Notes: a model not told the origin generated them from the sequence alone. DNA of 64,000 bases from Whalleya microplaca (GCA_022497155.1 MU385756.1:186001-250000); one strand, 5' to 3'; counted from the first letter of the stretch, positions 48,296-60,600 are shown. Made by a program: numbers and translations.

Positions 48296-49424
48296 ATGGA
48301 TCCCAAATCAGCAAGCGTGTGTGCCTCCTCCAACCCCGCGACTGGATTGTTCTGATAAATCTTAGAACCTCTCTTTCATTCTCAATAAACCACATGACGT
48401 CCAGTTCTCAGACAAGCCCGTGCCCTCTCTGAGTGGACCACACGATGTTCTCGTTGCTGTGAACTACACTGGCATCTGTGGATCAGACGTACATTATTGG
48501 GAGCATGGCGCGATCGGCCATTTCGTTGTCAAAGATCCTATGGTCTTAGGCCACGAGTCTGCTGGGACCGTGGTTCAAGTCGGTTCTGCCGTCAAGACAC
48601 TTAATGCAGGCGATCGCATCGCTCTGGAGCCCGGATATCCGTGCCGCCGATGCCCGTCATGCCTAGGCGGTCACTATAACCTATGCCCCGAGATGCAATT
48701 TGCCGCAACACCTCCATATGACGGCACTCTCACTGGCTTCTGGGTTGCGCCGGCAGACTTTTGCTACAAACTTCCTGATAACGTGTCCCTGCAAGAAGGC
48801 GCCTTAATCGAGCCGCTAGCGGTCGCAGTCCACATAGTCCGGCAGGCAGTCGTGACCCCCGGACAGACCGTCGTAGTCATGGGGGCCGGCCCCGTCGGAC
48901 TCCTGTGTGCGGCGGTCGCCCGAGCATTTGGGGCATCAAAGGTAGTATCCGTTGACATTATCGAGTCGAAACTCAACTTTGCCAAAAGCTTTTGCTCGAC
49001 ACACACGTACATCAGCCAGAGAATCTCGGCTGAGGACAACGCTGCCAACATTAAAAAGGAAGCCGGCCTCGAGAACGGCGCCGACGTCGTGATAGACGCC
49101 AGCGGTGCCGAACCCAGCATCCAGACAAGCTTACACACCGTCCGCATGGGCGGCACGTACGTCCAGGGTGGCATGGGCAAGGCCGACATTACATTCCCAA
49201 TTATGGCCATGTGCTTGAAGGAAGTGACGGCCAAGGGAAGCTTCCGGTATGGGAGCGGCGACTACAAGCTTGCCGTCGAGTTAGTAAGCAGCGGAAAGGT
49301 CGACGTAAAGAAGCTAATCAGCGGCATTGTGGAGTTTAAGGCGGCGGAGGACGCGTTCAAGAAGGTCAAGGAGGGCGAGGTTATCAAGATCCTGATTGCG
49401 GGACCGAATGAAAAACTTGAGTAG
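48296..49424 (+). CDS. NAD-dependent xylitol dehydrogenase (zinc MDR family)
   Basis: Predicted exons 48296..48316 (MDPKSAS) and 48366..49424, 359 aa, family length. The large exon begins right after an acceptor (TCTTAG) with NLSFILNKPHDVQF, matching XDH N-termini. The 21-nt first exon and 49-nt intron are inferred. Catalytic zinc ligands: Cys in NYTGICGSDVHYWEHG, His-Glu in VLGHESAG, and Glu in LIEPLAVAVH. Structural zinc: four Cys in YPCRRCPSCLGGHYNLCPEM. NAD-binding GAGPVGLL, with Asp in VSVDI favouring NAD over NADP. Xylitol dehydrogenase converts xylitol to D-xylulose in the fungal xylose and arabinose pathway; sorbitol or L-arabinitol dehydrogenase are close alternatives. Confidence 0.92.
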
Positions 49425-50552
49425 GGTGCCGGGTACTGTTGCCGCTACCGCCTAAGAATGTAAAAATAAGGAGAGCAACGGTTGAATCGCCTATAAATTG
49501 AAATACTCATTTTCGAGCTCCAATGGAAAAAGTTTAGAGTGGCATTTATGCAGCTACGGGGTATTGATTCTAACTAGCAGTGGCCTTTGTGCTGACACTG
49601 TTTCGTATTTAGCGCATACTACCTCAGCTAAACATTGTATCACAGTTACAGTGTGTGCAATGATCATTTAGGTGCTGCCGTGATCACTCTAGTAAAATTG
49701 TGTAAAGGTCTAAATAATTGCTCCGAGATCCATAGGCTTAAAAGAGATCTTTAATACCCCTATTATCGTGACACATTGTTAATCTACTATATTTGCACAC
49801 TGGAAGGGATTGCCTCAACGTTATGAAAAGGAGTAAAGAACATTGAATAATAACTTGTTTGAGGTTCGAAACGGGCAGTCAGCAGACTTAACTCCTGGGT
49901 CGGCATTCGGCTGCGGAGCATGATACGGGGAGAATAATGAACAAGTAAACGTATGTAAGAGTGTGATATTGGAGAACACCTATCCCTTAGTGGCTTTGCA
50001 TATAACGTACAGACAGTCGCTCCCTGGAAACTTGCAATTTCAAATCGGTGGCACAATCGTCTAACCACATTTGACGTCGATACTCGACAGTTCCGTGGTC
50101 CTAATTTTAAATGTCAAGATCAATATTGAGGCTCACTCTTATTTTCCACCTCTGTAGCAATTTCAGCGGTCATACTAATATAATCTCTTCAATTCTGGTG
50201 CTTACGAGAAGAGAATTGATTAGATGCTACTAGCATATGCAGGACCTTCAAATCAGCCAGAACTATCAAGCCATCACGTAAAACAGGATGGGCTGAAGGT
50301 TAACAACAAGGGAAAGGGGAAAGAAGATAGTCTATATATAAAAATCAAATATAAAGCTTTAAAGAATGACTGTCTATAAAGTGCCCCGACTTCTACCCAC
50401 TCCGATAATGCACAAACCCACCGAAGAAAACGCTCTAGTTGCCCCGAACACCCCCCTTTCCCAACCAAGAGTTCCCCACTGGAAATTGATCGGCCGCTAT
50501 CTACACCTTATCAACCAAGCTCCAGAAAATCCGACTAGATGGTATAGGTCAT
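49425..50552. other. Intergenic, no gene seen
   Basis: 1.1 kb between the convergent XDH gene and the secreted-protein gene. AT-rich, and no recognisable coding, RNA or repeat feature. Confidence 0.6.
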
Positions 50553-51492
50553 CTAGCTGGATGGGCAGGCATCACCTTCCTTATTGGGGCTGCTAGGAGT
50601 ATAGGACGGCAGATACAATTTCAGGTACTCGTCGACGGGGTTCTGGCAGATCTGCAGTTCCTCGTTGTTAAGGGACCTAGCCTCGATACTTAGGTCTCGC
50701 TTCGCGAGGCTCGTGTCCTGCTGCACAGACTGGAGCGACAGATCGGTTAGGACGCCGCGCATGTAGCTGATGAAGTCGCTGGCGTCCAGGCCGTTGAGGT
50801 TCGGGATCGTAATGCGGGCGCCGAAGCTCGCGATCGAGTTGCCGTTGGCGTCGGTCCACACTGGGTTAAACGCAGCGCCGATGAACGAATGGTAGTATGC
50901 CTGGGCCTGCTGATAAGCCGCCGATCCGCCCGGTACGGACTGGAAGGCAGCAAGGGCGTGGCTGATGAGTCGACGTTTGACAGATGCCGCCACTATAGAA
51001 TTCATAGGGTTAGCAATCGCCATCTACAAAGAGAACCAGGAGTTCTGAGGAAGGTCGCATCAAAATGATTCGCCTAGTGCTCTGGCTCTCAACCAGTATC
51101 GAACAAACCAGCTCAACTCGAGAGAAGCAGAAATGATAAGTAGATGATATAGAAAAATACGCACACCCAATACCAAGGCCGGTCTCGGGCGCAACCTCAT
51201 TGTTCAAAACATGGATGAGAGTGCTTGCCGCGGAGCTCGTCAACTGCGCAGCGCCGTTGATGACAACAATCAAGCCTCCAGCAGGAGTTCGGTTCCAACG
51301 TATGTTAGGACCGTTGACCCGTTCGACCAGGTGTGCCTTAGTCTGGACGTCGTCTCTTTCCTGGAGGCCCGATGGCAATGCAGCTGCGAGGGCACATGCT
51401 GACAGAAGCTTGCAAGTGACAAGTCAGCTCGACGTCTTCACAGCATGAAACTGTCAACTACTTACAGCTGATCCAATGGCGCTGAACTTCAT
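50553..51492 (-). CDS. Small secreted protein of unknown function
   Basis: Three exons: 51492..51466, 51408..51165, 50992..50553; 236 aa. The first intron lies inside the signal-peptide coding region, giving MKFSAIGSALLSACALAAAL, a clear signal peptide. The second intron is long (172 nt) but ends with a good branch and acceptor (GCTAAC, then CTATAG) and its phase fits. The mature protein has a Ser/Ala/Val-rich N-terminal part (NGAAQLTSSAASTLIHVLNN) and a C-terminal part with GARITIPNLNGLDASDFISY. Cysteine is scarce (two near the C-terminus). No catalytic motif recognised. A TATA element sits about 200 bp upstream. It could be a cell-surface or secreted virulence-associated protein; function unknown. 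Confidence 0.75.
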
Positions 51493-51690
51493 TTTTGCTG
51501 GTGATTCGTTTATATCAAATGCTCAAGGCTGATAGTAGAGGTTGGGATATCAGGTATTGAAAGAGGGAAATATGAGTTCAGAAATAAAGGTACTCGAAAT
51601 GGAAATCTGCTGCTGTAGATGATACACGGAGAAGAGTGGAAGTGATGGTGATGAGAGACAAATCTAAACAAGAGCCAGGAAACCCTCGAG

Positions 51691-51698
51691 TTATATAC
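51691..51698 (-). promoter_or_regulatory. TATA box of the secreted-protein gene
   Basis: TATATAAC on the minus strand, about 200 bp upstream of the ATG at 51492, with a pyrimidine-rich stretch (GTCTCTCATCACCATCACTT) between the two. Confidence 0.5.
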
Positions 51699-53032
51699 AT
51701 ATTCATCACCAGGGCCTACATAATGATGCCTCATTCCGAGTACTCGATATCCCTTTGTCCCTGCTGGTCTCTTACCAACATGATGATTCTAGTGAGGATG
51801 ACTTCCTGAAGTTGTCGAAGTAGATTGTTCAAGTTAATCCGTTAGTCTACCTGTGTTACCAATATAGTAACATCTTCTCAGCTCATCGGAGTCAAACCTG
51901 TAGACCTATCTCAGCTCTAACGGACTAAGCTAAAGCTTTCTCAGCTGCAGTATTACAAGGGACCATTTTCCCTTTCAGTATAGGCGGACCGGCTGTCATG
52001 ATGGCGTCAGCTGTAATTCCAGGATCCAATTTAGAAGCTCACGAATAAGCTTTCTCGCTAAATCCCCAGCTGCGAGAGCCGCACCCAAATCCACTATTTC
52101 CGATCATTTTACAGGGGCAGACGGGTACTGGATAGCTAATGAAGTGGATAGCTAGCTAATCAAGGGGTTAGCTGTGGCTGAGTTATAGAGCGAGTTAGAT
52201 TCGATTCCTAACAGCGCTATATGGTTATCCGCTTTGTTAGCTCATTTGGGGTGACAGTAAGCACTATTTGGAATCAAATCTAACCTCACTTTATTCTAGT
52301 AGTGCATAATACTCAGTATACAAGAGATGCTCCCTCAATGCCCAAGAGCAATAGGTACAACATCGAACCTAGGCCTACAAGTCTGTTATTATGGCTCTGC
52401 CAGATAGATCATAGACTACTGCAGCTTAAGCTACCAACGCTCTTAGAAGTCGGGCCTGGGTTCACTTTCTAGTAATAGTTGGTAATGGAGAGTAAACCGT
52501 ACTCCACAGAGTCATATAGGAATCCTCGCTAATTACAAATACTTTTCTTCAACTATGACAACAAACGCTTAATTTAACGATCAATAAATCGAAAGTAAGT
52601 CCGTGTTATGTTGTGACAAAATAGAATCCTATTTGATATGCTGTTTGAATTCCAAAGTATCAAGGGAATAACTAGTCTGACTAGTTGGAATTAGAATTGT
52701 TTGATTCCATTGGGCTGAGTGGGCCTTGTTCACGCCGTTGAGTCTAGCTAGCAGTAGCTGCATTCTCTGGAGTCAGCCTTGATCTCAGCTCAGCTAGGCA
52801 TAGGTAGAACAAGTTCTATCGAAGTTTGTCATACTGCTAATAGTGGAATCGGATATTCAAACCCTACACAATGAGATCAATGGAATGTACCCATTGAGCC
52901 TTGCAAGCATCATAAGGGGTCGCCGATGATATGGGCAAACAAGTAGTGCTTATGCCAATGACAGTGCTACAATTTCCTGTGATGGTCGAGCATTCTAACA
53001 TACTACTCTATTTTTATCATCATGAGAATGTG
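51699..53032. other. Intergenic between two divergent secreted-protein genes
   Basis: About 1.3 kb without a coding frame. It contains many AGCT-centred short repeats (TAGCTAGCTAATC, TCAGCTG) around 51940-52210. A GTTAG..CTAAC stem around 52187-52203 resembles a tRNA T-arm, but no full tRNA fold could be built. No other feature seen. Confidence 0.5.
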
Positions 53033-53040
53033 TATATAAG
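53033..53040 (+). promoter_or_regulatory. TATA box of the cysteine-rich secreted protein gene
   Basis: TATATAAG, 192 bp before the ATG at 53232 and followed by a CT/CA-rich leader (TCATCCAATCCAAACAATCA), typical of strongly and conditionally expressed fungal genes. Confidence 0.55.
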
Positions 53041-53231
53041 GGAGTGAAGATCGCCATGGTGTTCGTTCATTCAACTCATCATCCAATCCAAACAATCACA
53101 AGCATCTACTCCATTATCACCTTGAGCTCGACTTCTCTTGAATTCTCCTAGCAACCTTCCATCCAACCTACTATTATATCTATACTCCAATTCCATATTT
53201 CAAGTTTCTACTTAAACTACAACTAGCAAAA

Positions 53232-54029
53232 ATGGTCTCTTACAGAATTCTTTTCTCCCTCTCTGCCCTTGCCGCAACAGGTTCGGCTAGCTTCACAAAG
53301 CCTGAGGCCGATGGCATCTACGTCGTGAGCATCGACGCTGATGGTGCCGAGTACCACCAGCATGTGGCGGCATTGAACCAGGTGAGAAGAATCCACCCCC
53401 TTCCCATTTCTCTCGACGGCCTGTCTCCCCAGAGCAATCATACGGCATTTAGCTCCAGAAACAGGTCCAACACTCTACTTAGCACACTCACAAGCACGAC
53501 GTATCAATTCAGCAACTACTGACTCGCGCTTGTGTAATACATAGACTCTGGTCGACAGCATCAAGAGCGGCACGCACGTGTCGCGGCGCGAGAAGCGCGG
53601 CTACCCCAACGACTTCCCCAAAGGCAGCGGCCCTACCTGCGGCAGCACCGTCGAGACCTTGCCATCGCTGGACTGGACGATCGCTGACGAGCACTTCTCC
53701 GGCGCCAGCTGCCCGGCGGCCTCCACTGAGCACGTCAAGGGCGACGGTGGCCACAAGGCCGTGGTAGCCGTCAGCAACGGCATCTCCGTGTTCATGTGCT
53801 CGTACTCGAAGAAGGGCAACCCGTGCAGCACCGCCGAGTACGCCGGTGCCAAGTCGGAAATCCAGAACCACTGCACGGCTGGGGATGGCGGCGCTATCCA
53901 GTCTGGTAAGTTATTCTTCTTGGTTGATGACTGGAATTGGTCCGCTAACTGATTGTGTGAACAGGATGGTACACCATTCCCAGTTGGGACAAGTCCTACG
54001 GATGGACTGGTTCGTCTAACTTCTGCTAG
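53232..54029 (+). CDS. Cysteine-rich secreted protein, effector candidate
   Basis: Three exons: 53232..53381, 53545..53905, 53965..54029; 191 aa. N-terminal signal peptide MVSYRILFSLSALAATGSAS. A pro-region follows, ending in a dibasic Kex2-like site (SRREKRGYPNDF, about residue 70). The mature part, about 120 residues, has six Cys (TCGS, SCPA, MCSY, PCST, HCTA and the final FC), consistent with three disulfides. It ends GWYTIPSWDKSYGWTGSSNF plus Cys. The third exon is chosen because it ends on Cys in frame; reading through an alternative frame gives no sensible tail. No known fold recognised. Exon 2 is notably GC-rich compared with the flanks. Secretion, Kex2 processing and even Cys number fit an effector or antimicrobial protein, but that is inference. 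Confidence 0.8.
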
Positions 54030-54667
54030 ACAGGAACCATGGGAGATACAAGATCTTCAGACGGCCACTATTTATCTTGAATTGGCTTTTGTGATGGGGG
54101 CGGAGTTTGATATAGAAGGACTGGGGATTTAGACGCTCTTTTTTTGTTTTATCCTGATTTCAGTAGTTGCTTTCTCAGCATATAGAATCTGTTGGCTATT
54201 TCCATGGCGTGCTTAAGCAGTTCTGATACTTAGTGATGTCTTGTAGCTTCAGTAACCTCAACTCATATTCATGACTACGGAGTATATTCTGTTAAGATTA
54301 CTATAAAGTAACTGTGTAGGTACAGAAGAATAACGAATATCAATTCAGAGTCCTATCTTATGTACAACATCCCAATCTTTGTCGCAAGCGCAAATCAGAA
54401 CGTACGCCATCATTATAGACAGACTTTTATACATTTAACTCAGTCTTCATATTCTTCTAAATGTGTACTTGCTAGTCAAAGTCTAAGAACTAACCCCCCT
54501 GGGCTAGCATGCCAACTACATCATCTATGCCCCATTCTTCCATGTTGCCCCTTTTCTCTCATTTGGTAATCACACCCTTACCCCTTTTCACCGCCTGACT
54601 CCCATCCCATCCACACCACTATTTCCACACAGATGGGAAGCCCTTCAACATCCCCATCGAACCAAGA
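54030..54667. other. Intergenic, no gene seen
   Basis: 638 bp between the convergent secreted-protein and beta-mannosidase genes. Nothing recognisable beyond 3' untranslated sequence. Confidence 0.65.
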
Positions 54668-57311
54668 TTATATCATCCCCAAATACCGCGTCGTAATCAC
54701 GCTCGTCTCCTTCGCTCCTCGGACCCCGATCCGCACGACCTCACCGGGCACGACATCGACGAGGTTATCCTCAAAACGGACCTCGTCGTCCTCGCACTCG
54801 AGCGCGACGCCCTTGACAGGGACCTCTGCCGAGATAGCGACGGACCCGCCATCGACGCTGAGCTCCGCAGCCAGCCGCGCCGGCTTCTGCAGGTGCAGGT
54901 ACTTCAGGGGCTCGGGCCAGTTGACGTGGCGCGCCAGCTGCTTCCCGTCTTGGACCAGGTAGGCTGCGACGACGGTGCGGCGCTCATCGACAACGTCGTC
55001 ACCCGTGGGGACGGGGACGTCCATGGCGACGATCTCGGTGCTCTGGTTCGCGGGCAGGAGCAGGTCCTCCTTGACGGCACGATCGAAGGTCAAGCCCCCG
55101 GTCTCTACATCCCAGGCGCGTACAACGCAAGTGACGCCACTTAGGTCCTGCAGCGCGAGGTTGGAGCCCCAGATCTCGATGCGCCAGCGCACATCGACGT
55201 CGACGCGCGAGTAGCGATCGCGCGGGTGGCGGTGCTCGCGGCGTGTAATGCCTATGCTCAGGGGCGCCATCTCGCGGCGGACGGTGAAGTAGGCGAGCTT
55301 GGGCCGCAGGTGGTAGTCGCAGATGGCCCAGGAGGTGACGGGCCAGCAGTCGTTGGTCTGCCAGACGAGCGCGCCGCCGCAGTACTCGCGCCCGGGCCCG
55401 CGCCACTGCCGCTTCCACAGGCGGTACGCGCTCGCGAGGCACTCGGCCTGCATCAGCTGCGTGCAGTAGACGAACTGCTCGAGCGGGTCCGGCGCGTACC
55501 GGAAGTTCTCCACCAGGTACAGCGCGATGCGGCGCTCGTGGCCCTCGGCCTTGTTGTGGAAGTCCACCGTCGAGCTCTGCGGGTACCGGTCCGGGTCCGC
55601 CTTGCCCAGCGGCAGGTAGCCGTCGATCGTCTTTACGGACGGGAAGGCCTCCATGCCGAACTCGGACACGAAGCGGCCTCCCAGCTTGTCGAAGTTCTGG
55701 TATTTCTCCTGCGTCCCATGCCACACGTTCCACTGGTGGATGTCGCCCACTGTTGGGTCGCGCGTGTCGACGCCGCCCCATGGGCTGCCGGGGTGGTAGT
55801 ACACCGACGGACACAGCTCGCCACACACGTCGGGAAGGATCTTCTCGTAGATGTAGCGCGCAGGAAAGTCTGTTTTTAGCCAGCTTTCGGCGTCCTTATT
55901 CTCTTGCTCCCACGTCAGGTTCACGCTCTCGGCGTATTGGTAGTCCTCATTGTTACCGGCCCAGATGACAATGCTCGGGTGGTGTCTAAGAAGCTTGACA
56001 TTCTCCGTTGCCTCCCGTTTAATACTCTCTAGCAGCTCTGGCCACGCGGGGTAGTTGCCGCACCCGAACATAAAATCGTGCCATACAAGAATGCCTAACT
56101 CGTCGCATGCGTCGTAGAAGGCCTGTTCCTCATAGATGCCTCCGCCCCACACACGGATCATGAACTGGTTACCGTCCGCCACCAGCTTGACCCAGTCGTA
56201 ATACCTCTCCCTGCTGATGCGGGGAATGAAATTGTCGGCAGGGATCCAGTCGCTTCCGCCGCAGAAGATGGGAATACCGTTCACTTCGAAGAAGAAAGAT
56301 GTACCAGGCTGCTCCTTTAGTGATCGTTGGATCAGCTCGGCTCTCCGAAGGCCAATCTTCTTCGATATGCTGTCGATTTCCTTACCATCCTCCTCTAGCG
56401 TAGCTTTGATCGTATAGAGTGGCTGCTTGCCATACCGGATAGGATACCAGAGTTTAGGATTTGAAACGGTGAAGGTAGCGCTTGCGCCTACATCTAGAAC
56501 CTGCCTTGCAACCGGCGTATCGCCTAGCGAGATATCGAACCGCAGATTAGAAGCCTTACCTTCAGTTGGAGCATGAACTACTACTGTAGCTTTCTTCAAA
56601 GACTTATCGACGTCAACATCGCACCAGAGGTCAGTAATCCGAGACTCGTAGATCTCAAGGTTGATTGGCCTCCAGGGACCGCACGTCAGCAACGTCGGAC
56701 CCCAATCCCATCCCTGAGCATACGTGAGTCAGTTTTTCTCCGTCATGATAATGCCTAAGCTAGGTACCGTGATCCTAACATACCCAGTGATACTGCGACT
56801 TCCGCACAGCCAATCTCGATATATCGCCGTTCCAGCACCCCCACTTATGATCAGGGTACTTTTCGACCAGATTCCAACCCTTCAAATAGGCACTGTCAAA
56901 GGTGATAACCAACTCGTTTTGCCCGCCGTCCCTCCTCAAGATATCTGTGACATCAACGCGTTCGGGAAGGAACATATTGTCCGTTTCGAGGATAGTCTTC
57001 CCATTAAACACGACCGTGGCAAAAGTATCCAGGCCGTCGAAAGCGAGCACGGCCTTCGTGCTTTTGCTACCAGTGCCCGAGGTGGTCCCAGGGGTCTCGA
57101 AGCTGGTCCGGTAGACCCAAACGGCCTCGCCGACCCATTGCACGTCGTTCTCGTTCTTGCCGATGTACGGATCCGGGATTAACTTATGCGCCAGCAGGTC
57201 TAGGTGCACATTCGTGGGGAATTGTGCTACAGGTAGATACTTGCTGTCTTCCCTGTCGGCCTGCCTGAACTCCCAGCCCTTGTCGATGGGTGTCACGGTG
57301 CGGGGCTCCAT
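54668..57311 (-). CDS. mndB: Beta-mannosidase B, glycoside hydrolase family 2
   Basis: Two exons: 57311..56784 and 56713..54668; 857 aa, the size of the fungal intracellular type. No signal peptide (MEPRTVTPIDKGWEFRQADR). The intron sits between YHW and GWDWGP. Sugar-binding jelly-roll domain first, with KWGCWNGD and GWDWGPTLLTCGPW. The TIM-barrel catalytic domain then holds FCGGSDWIPADNFIPR, VWGGGIYE, IVIWAGNNEDYQ (Glu after Asn-Asn is the acid/base) and RFVSEFGMEAFPS (nucleophile Glu). GALVWQTNDCWPVTSWA follows. It cleaves terminal beta-1,4-mannose from manno-oligosaccharides, the last step in mannan use, probably in the cytoplasm. The second half is very GC-rich at third positions, unlike the first exon. 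Confidence 0.97.
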
Positions 57312-59233
57312 GATGGCCGGGATGATGGCGGGGTTGGAGGTGAGATTACCGGGCTACACTGATAGATCAAGGGGGAGAAGCTAGCAAGAAAATGAAGGCC
57401 AAGTCAAGAACGAAGTTGCTTCACTTCTTAATATGGAAGGGTTCAGCTGGATCTGCAAAGTGCTGGCACCAGCCCTTAATTGCGACCAGGAATGATGGCG
57501 AACGAATGTGTTGGAGCTGAGCATATGGTAGATGTGATAGAATGAGGCGTAAATAGTGTAGGTACAGGAGAGAGAACTTATACTTATTCTAAACGATACT
57601 ACTCGCGACGATGTTGACTTAAATCAATTCCCATGCACGTGGGATGATGCCCAGCAGCCACGAGGCGGGATGACAATCCCCGAAGACGATCTAATAAAGT
57701 AGTCTGCCTATAGGCGATGTCATTCCCCTTATACAGGGGACCGGTATCCCGCGGCTCGGACTAGCCGCAATCGAGAAGTCGCATCCGATTCGACACAGGG
57801 CATGGGACTAACCACATATGCATAGCCGCTTCAATCCGTCGGTTGGGAGTTGGGGATTGGGGGTTGGAGAAGGGGATGACGGAGCCGGTGGAGGAAGAAC
57901 ACCAATTCTTCGAACATTTAGAACCTTTTTTAGTCGAGTTCTTCGGTCAATTAATAGGAGATCCACTCTTGTTCTTTCCGGCTACTTACAGACAATATGA
58001 GTTATATATTTGATCAAGTTATGGGTGTATGAGATTAGCAAGAAGACTACATTCATACTAAAAATGGAAGGGCAGAATGTGAAAATAGCAATCAACCTTC
58101 TCGAAATCCACGATGTCGAACACGATGCAAGCCGTAGATCTCTGCATGGCATCGAATGTTCCATACATATACCTACAGACAATCTAACTCCATACGTGTA
58201 ATCTGACGCCACATCAACGACCCATCTCGCGGCGCGTAGTTCTCCGCGTCTAGATCAAGCTAACCTAGGTATCAAGGCTCTACTATATGCGCATGAATAG
58301 CATGGAGCCTTGCATGCCTATTTCGAACCCAAGTAGATAGCCTCTGATCTACACATCTAGATTCATCCCAGAGTCTCCTTCACAAAATACCCTTATAATC
58401 TTAACATAGCCATATCTTATCACCATACATAGTAGACATCAACCATATAATGTGAGCATATCCAAGATCCATAGAACCAAATAACATGCAGGATATTTCA
58501 CTGGTTGATAATATGTAAGTAACAGAACGGAGGCCCGTCCGCCGAGAAGGACGGAGCCTCAACCCCCAGCCAACGAGACATCCATCCGTTACCTTACACT
58601 ATCTCAGTATCGTCACTTGTTCGACCCGGTCTCTAGAATGGCTCATAGCATCTAATTATCATTTCTTATTATCATGAAAGCCTCTATGAAATCCTCCGCG
58701 TAGGTAATATGCAAGGCCTCAAGTCCCCCATTTAGCATCTCAAGGCCCTAGTTCAATCTACATGTTATCGCTCACATCCACCAAAAATAGCCATTACCTT
58801 AGTCCATAGCCGCAGTAGCCCGTATACATGTAATTCAACAACATGTCCATAAACACAGAAACAAAAGAATCTCTTCTCATTACTCTATCGGCCAGGGGAA
58901 GTGGCTGCTCATTCGTACGTACCTAACCTAGAGAATCCATCCATTCCTTACTCCTTTCCTTCATCGACGGGGACAAACCAAGAAAGAAACGAAGGAAAAA
59001 AAAGTCCAACCCCCAAAGCCAACCCTCCTCTCTGCTCTCGCCCCAACGCCAGCGGTATTTCAAAACGAGTGCGCTCGCCAATATGTAAAGTAAAAGTATC
59101 ATTATACGTCCCAGGCCGTACATCACCTGGTGTCCAAAGCGCTCCCTGCCTGTCCGCCTGCCCGTCCCCGGCCGTAGATATGCGCTTGCGTGCGGACGTG
59201 ATCCAGCATTTGAACACACCCACGCCCCGCACC
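57312..59233. other. Intergenic, no gene seen
   Basis: 1.9 kb upstream of beta-mannosidase and downstream of the Rab gene. Contains CA/TA-rich sequence and a few T- and A-rich tracts. No coding, RNA or repeat feature that I can support. Confidence 0.6.
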
Positions 59234-60600
59234 TCAACAACACCCGCCCCTCCCACGCCCCCGACTAAGCGTAAACACCTCCTCCCACTCGCGCATGCCC
59301 CAATTCGCACCACTGCTCCTCTTCCCCCTCGCACCACCACCAGCCCCACCCCTGCGGCGGCGCATGCCGAAGCCGCCGACGGAGTCGGCGGTCATGCCGC
59401 TCTTGACGGAGGCGCCGTCGTTGCTGGCGCCGGCGCTGCTGTTCCAGGCGCCGCCGTCGCCGTACTGGATGCCGCTCATGGGATCGTCGGGGTCGATCTC
59501 GCCCAACTCGATCTTGGTCAGGATCATGCGCGCCAGCCGCGCGAAGATCTCGTCCACGCCCTCCCCCGACAGCGCCGACACCTCCATCGTCGTCGGCACG
59601 TGCACGCTGCTCGCCCACCGCGAGGCTTCTGTTGAGGTCACCTCGCGCCCCTCGGGGGCTACCGTCGCTTTCATCTGCGCGCCGAGCCCGCTTGTCATGG
59701 CCGTGCTTGTCGTCGTTGTCGTGCCGGTGTTGGTGTTGGTGTTGGTGTTGCTGGCGCTGCCGAAGGAGGTCCCGTATGGCGGGATCGATGAGCTTACGCT
59801 GCTAGTGGATGGCGTCGGAGGCGGGAGGCTCGTGTCGACGAGCATGTCGTTTGCGAGGTCGAGCTTGTTCCCCACGAGAATCATGGTCAGGTTCGGCGAG
59901 GCTAGGGCGCGCGCGTCATTTAGGAACGGCTGGAGGCCGCGGAACGAGTTGTGCGATGTGAGGTCGTAGCATAGGATGGCGCCCGCGGCGCCGCGATAGT
60001 AGGATCGCGAGACGGAGCGGAAGCGTTCGGTTCCTGCGGTATCCCATAGCTATTGTATAGCAAAGGGAAAGTCAGCCCATCTGAGCATCACGTAGTATTT
60101 GCACCTGATGCTGGCACCTGGGGATGGATGGACATGGATGTATATATACCTGCAGCTTTATCCGTTTCCGCCGTGCGCCGGTGCCGACTTTGATGATCTT
60201 GCTCGCGAACTCGACGCCGATGGTTTGTGAGGAGAGGACTCGCCATTCGCTCTTGACGAAGCGATGTAGGAGACACGACCTATCGCATTGGGAACCGGTC
60301 AGCCGTCTGTCCATATCCATCATAACTACATCTCTCCCGTATGAAATGCATTCCACCGCTGGAATCGTACTCGAGGAATCGACCACACTCACTTTCCCGT
60401 GCCACTAGGTCCCAACAAGATGATCTTCGCTAGGTAATCGTACATGCTCCCGAGCTCCTGTCACGTGCGGTAATCAGTCTTCGCCATCCTCTTTGCTGTG
60501 TTGAGTTTCGTGCCGGATCTCGTTATCGCAAGCATACCTGGTCGTCCGCAGTTCCCGTGCTCTCCTCGCTGGCAGCGGAGGAGCGTCTCGGACGCGTCAT
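59234..60600 (-). CDS. Rab4-like small GTPase with a long insert
   Basis: Four exons: 60600..60538, 60457..60393, 60279..60150, 60049..59234; 357 aa. G1 [19 protein letters not shown]; switch [10 protein letters not shown] (Thr); G3 [20 protein letters not shown] with the catalytic position as in Rab4; G4 VGNKLD; G5 EVSALSG. It ends GGCC, a dual geranylgeranylation signal. [15 protein letters not shown] switch sequence and [20 protein letters not shown] match fungal Rab4/Ypt4 proteins, which act in early endosome recycling. About 65 extra residues rich in Ser/Thr/Pro/Asn ([20 protein letters not shown]) lie between G4 and G5, and the hypervariable tail is long and Gly/Arg-rich. So the protein is about 140 aa longer than a usual Rab. 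Confidence 0.95.

Noticed and set aside
47911..48395. Two minus-strand frames upstream of xylitol dehydrogenase
   Set aside because: The right one overlaps the XDH first exons antisense, and the two cannot be joined by an in-phase intron.
52130..52215. tRNA-like T-arm (GTTAG..CTAAC around ATTCGATTC)
   Set aside because: The loop is too long, and no acceptor, D or anticodon arm can be built around it.
54893..55879. Long + and - alternative frames inside the beta-mannosidase gene
   Set aside because: Shadow frames caused by high third-position GC; the minus-strand GH2 frame is unambiguous.
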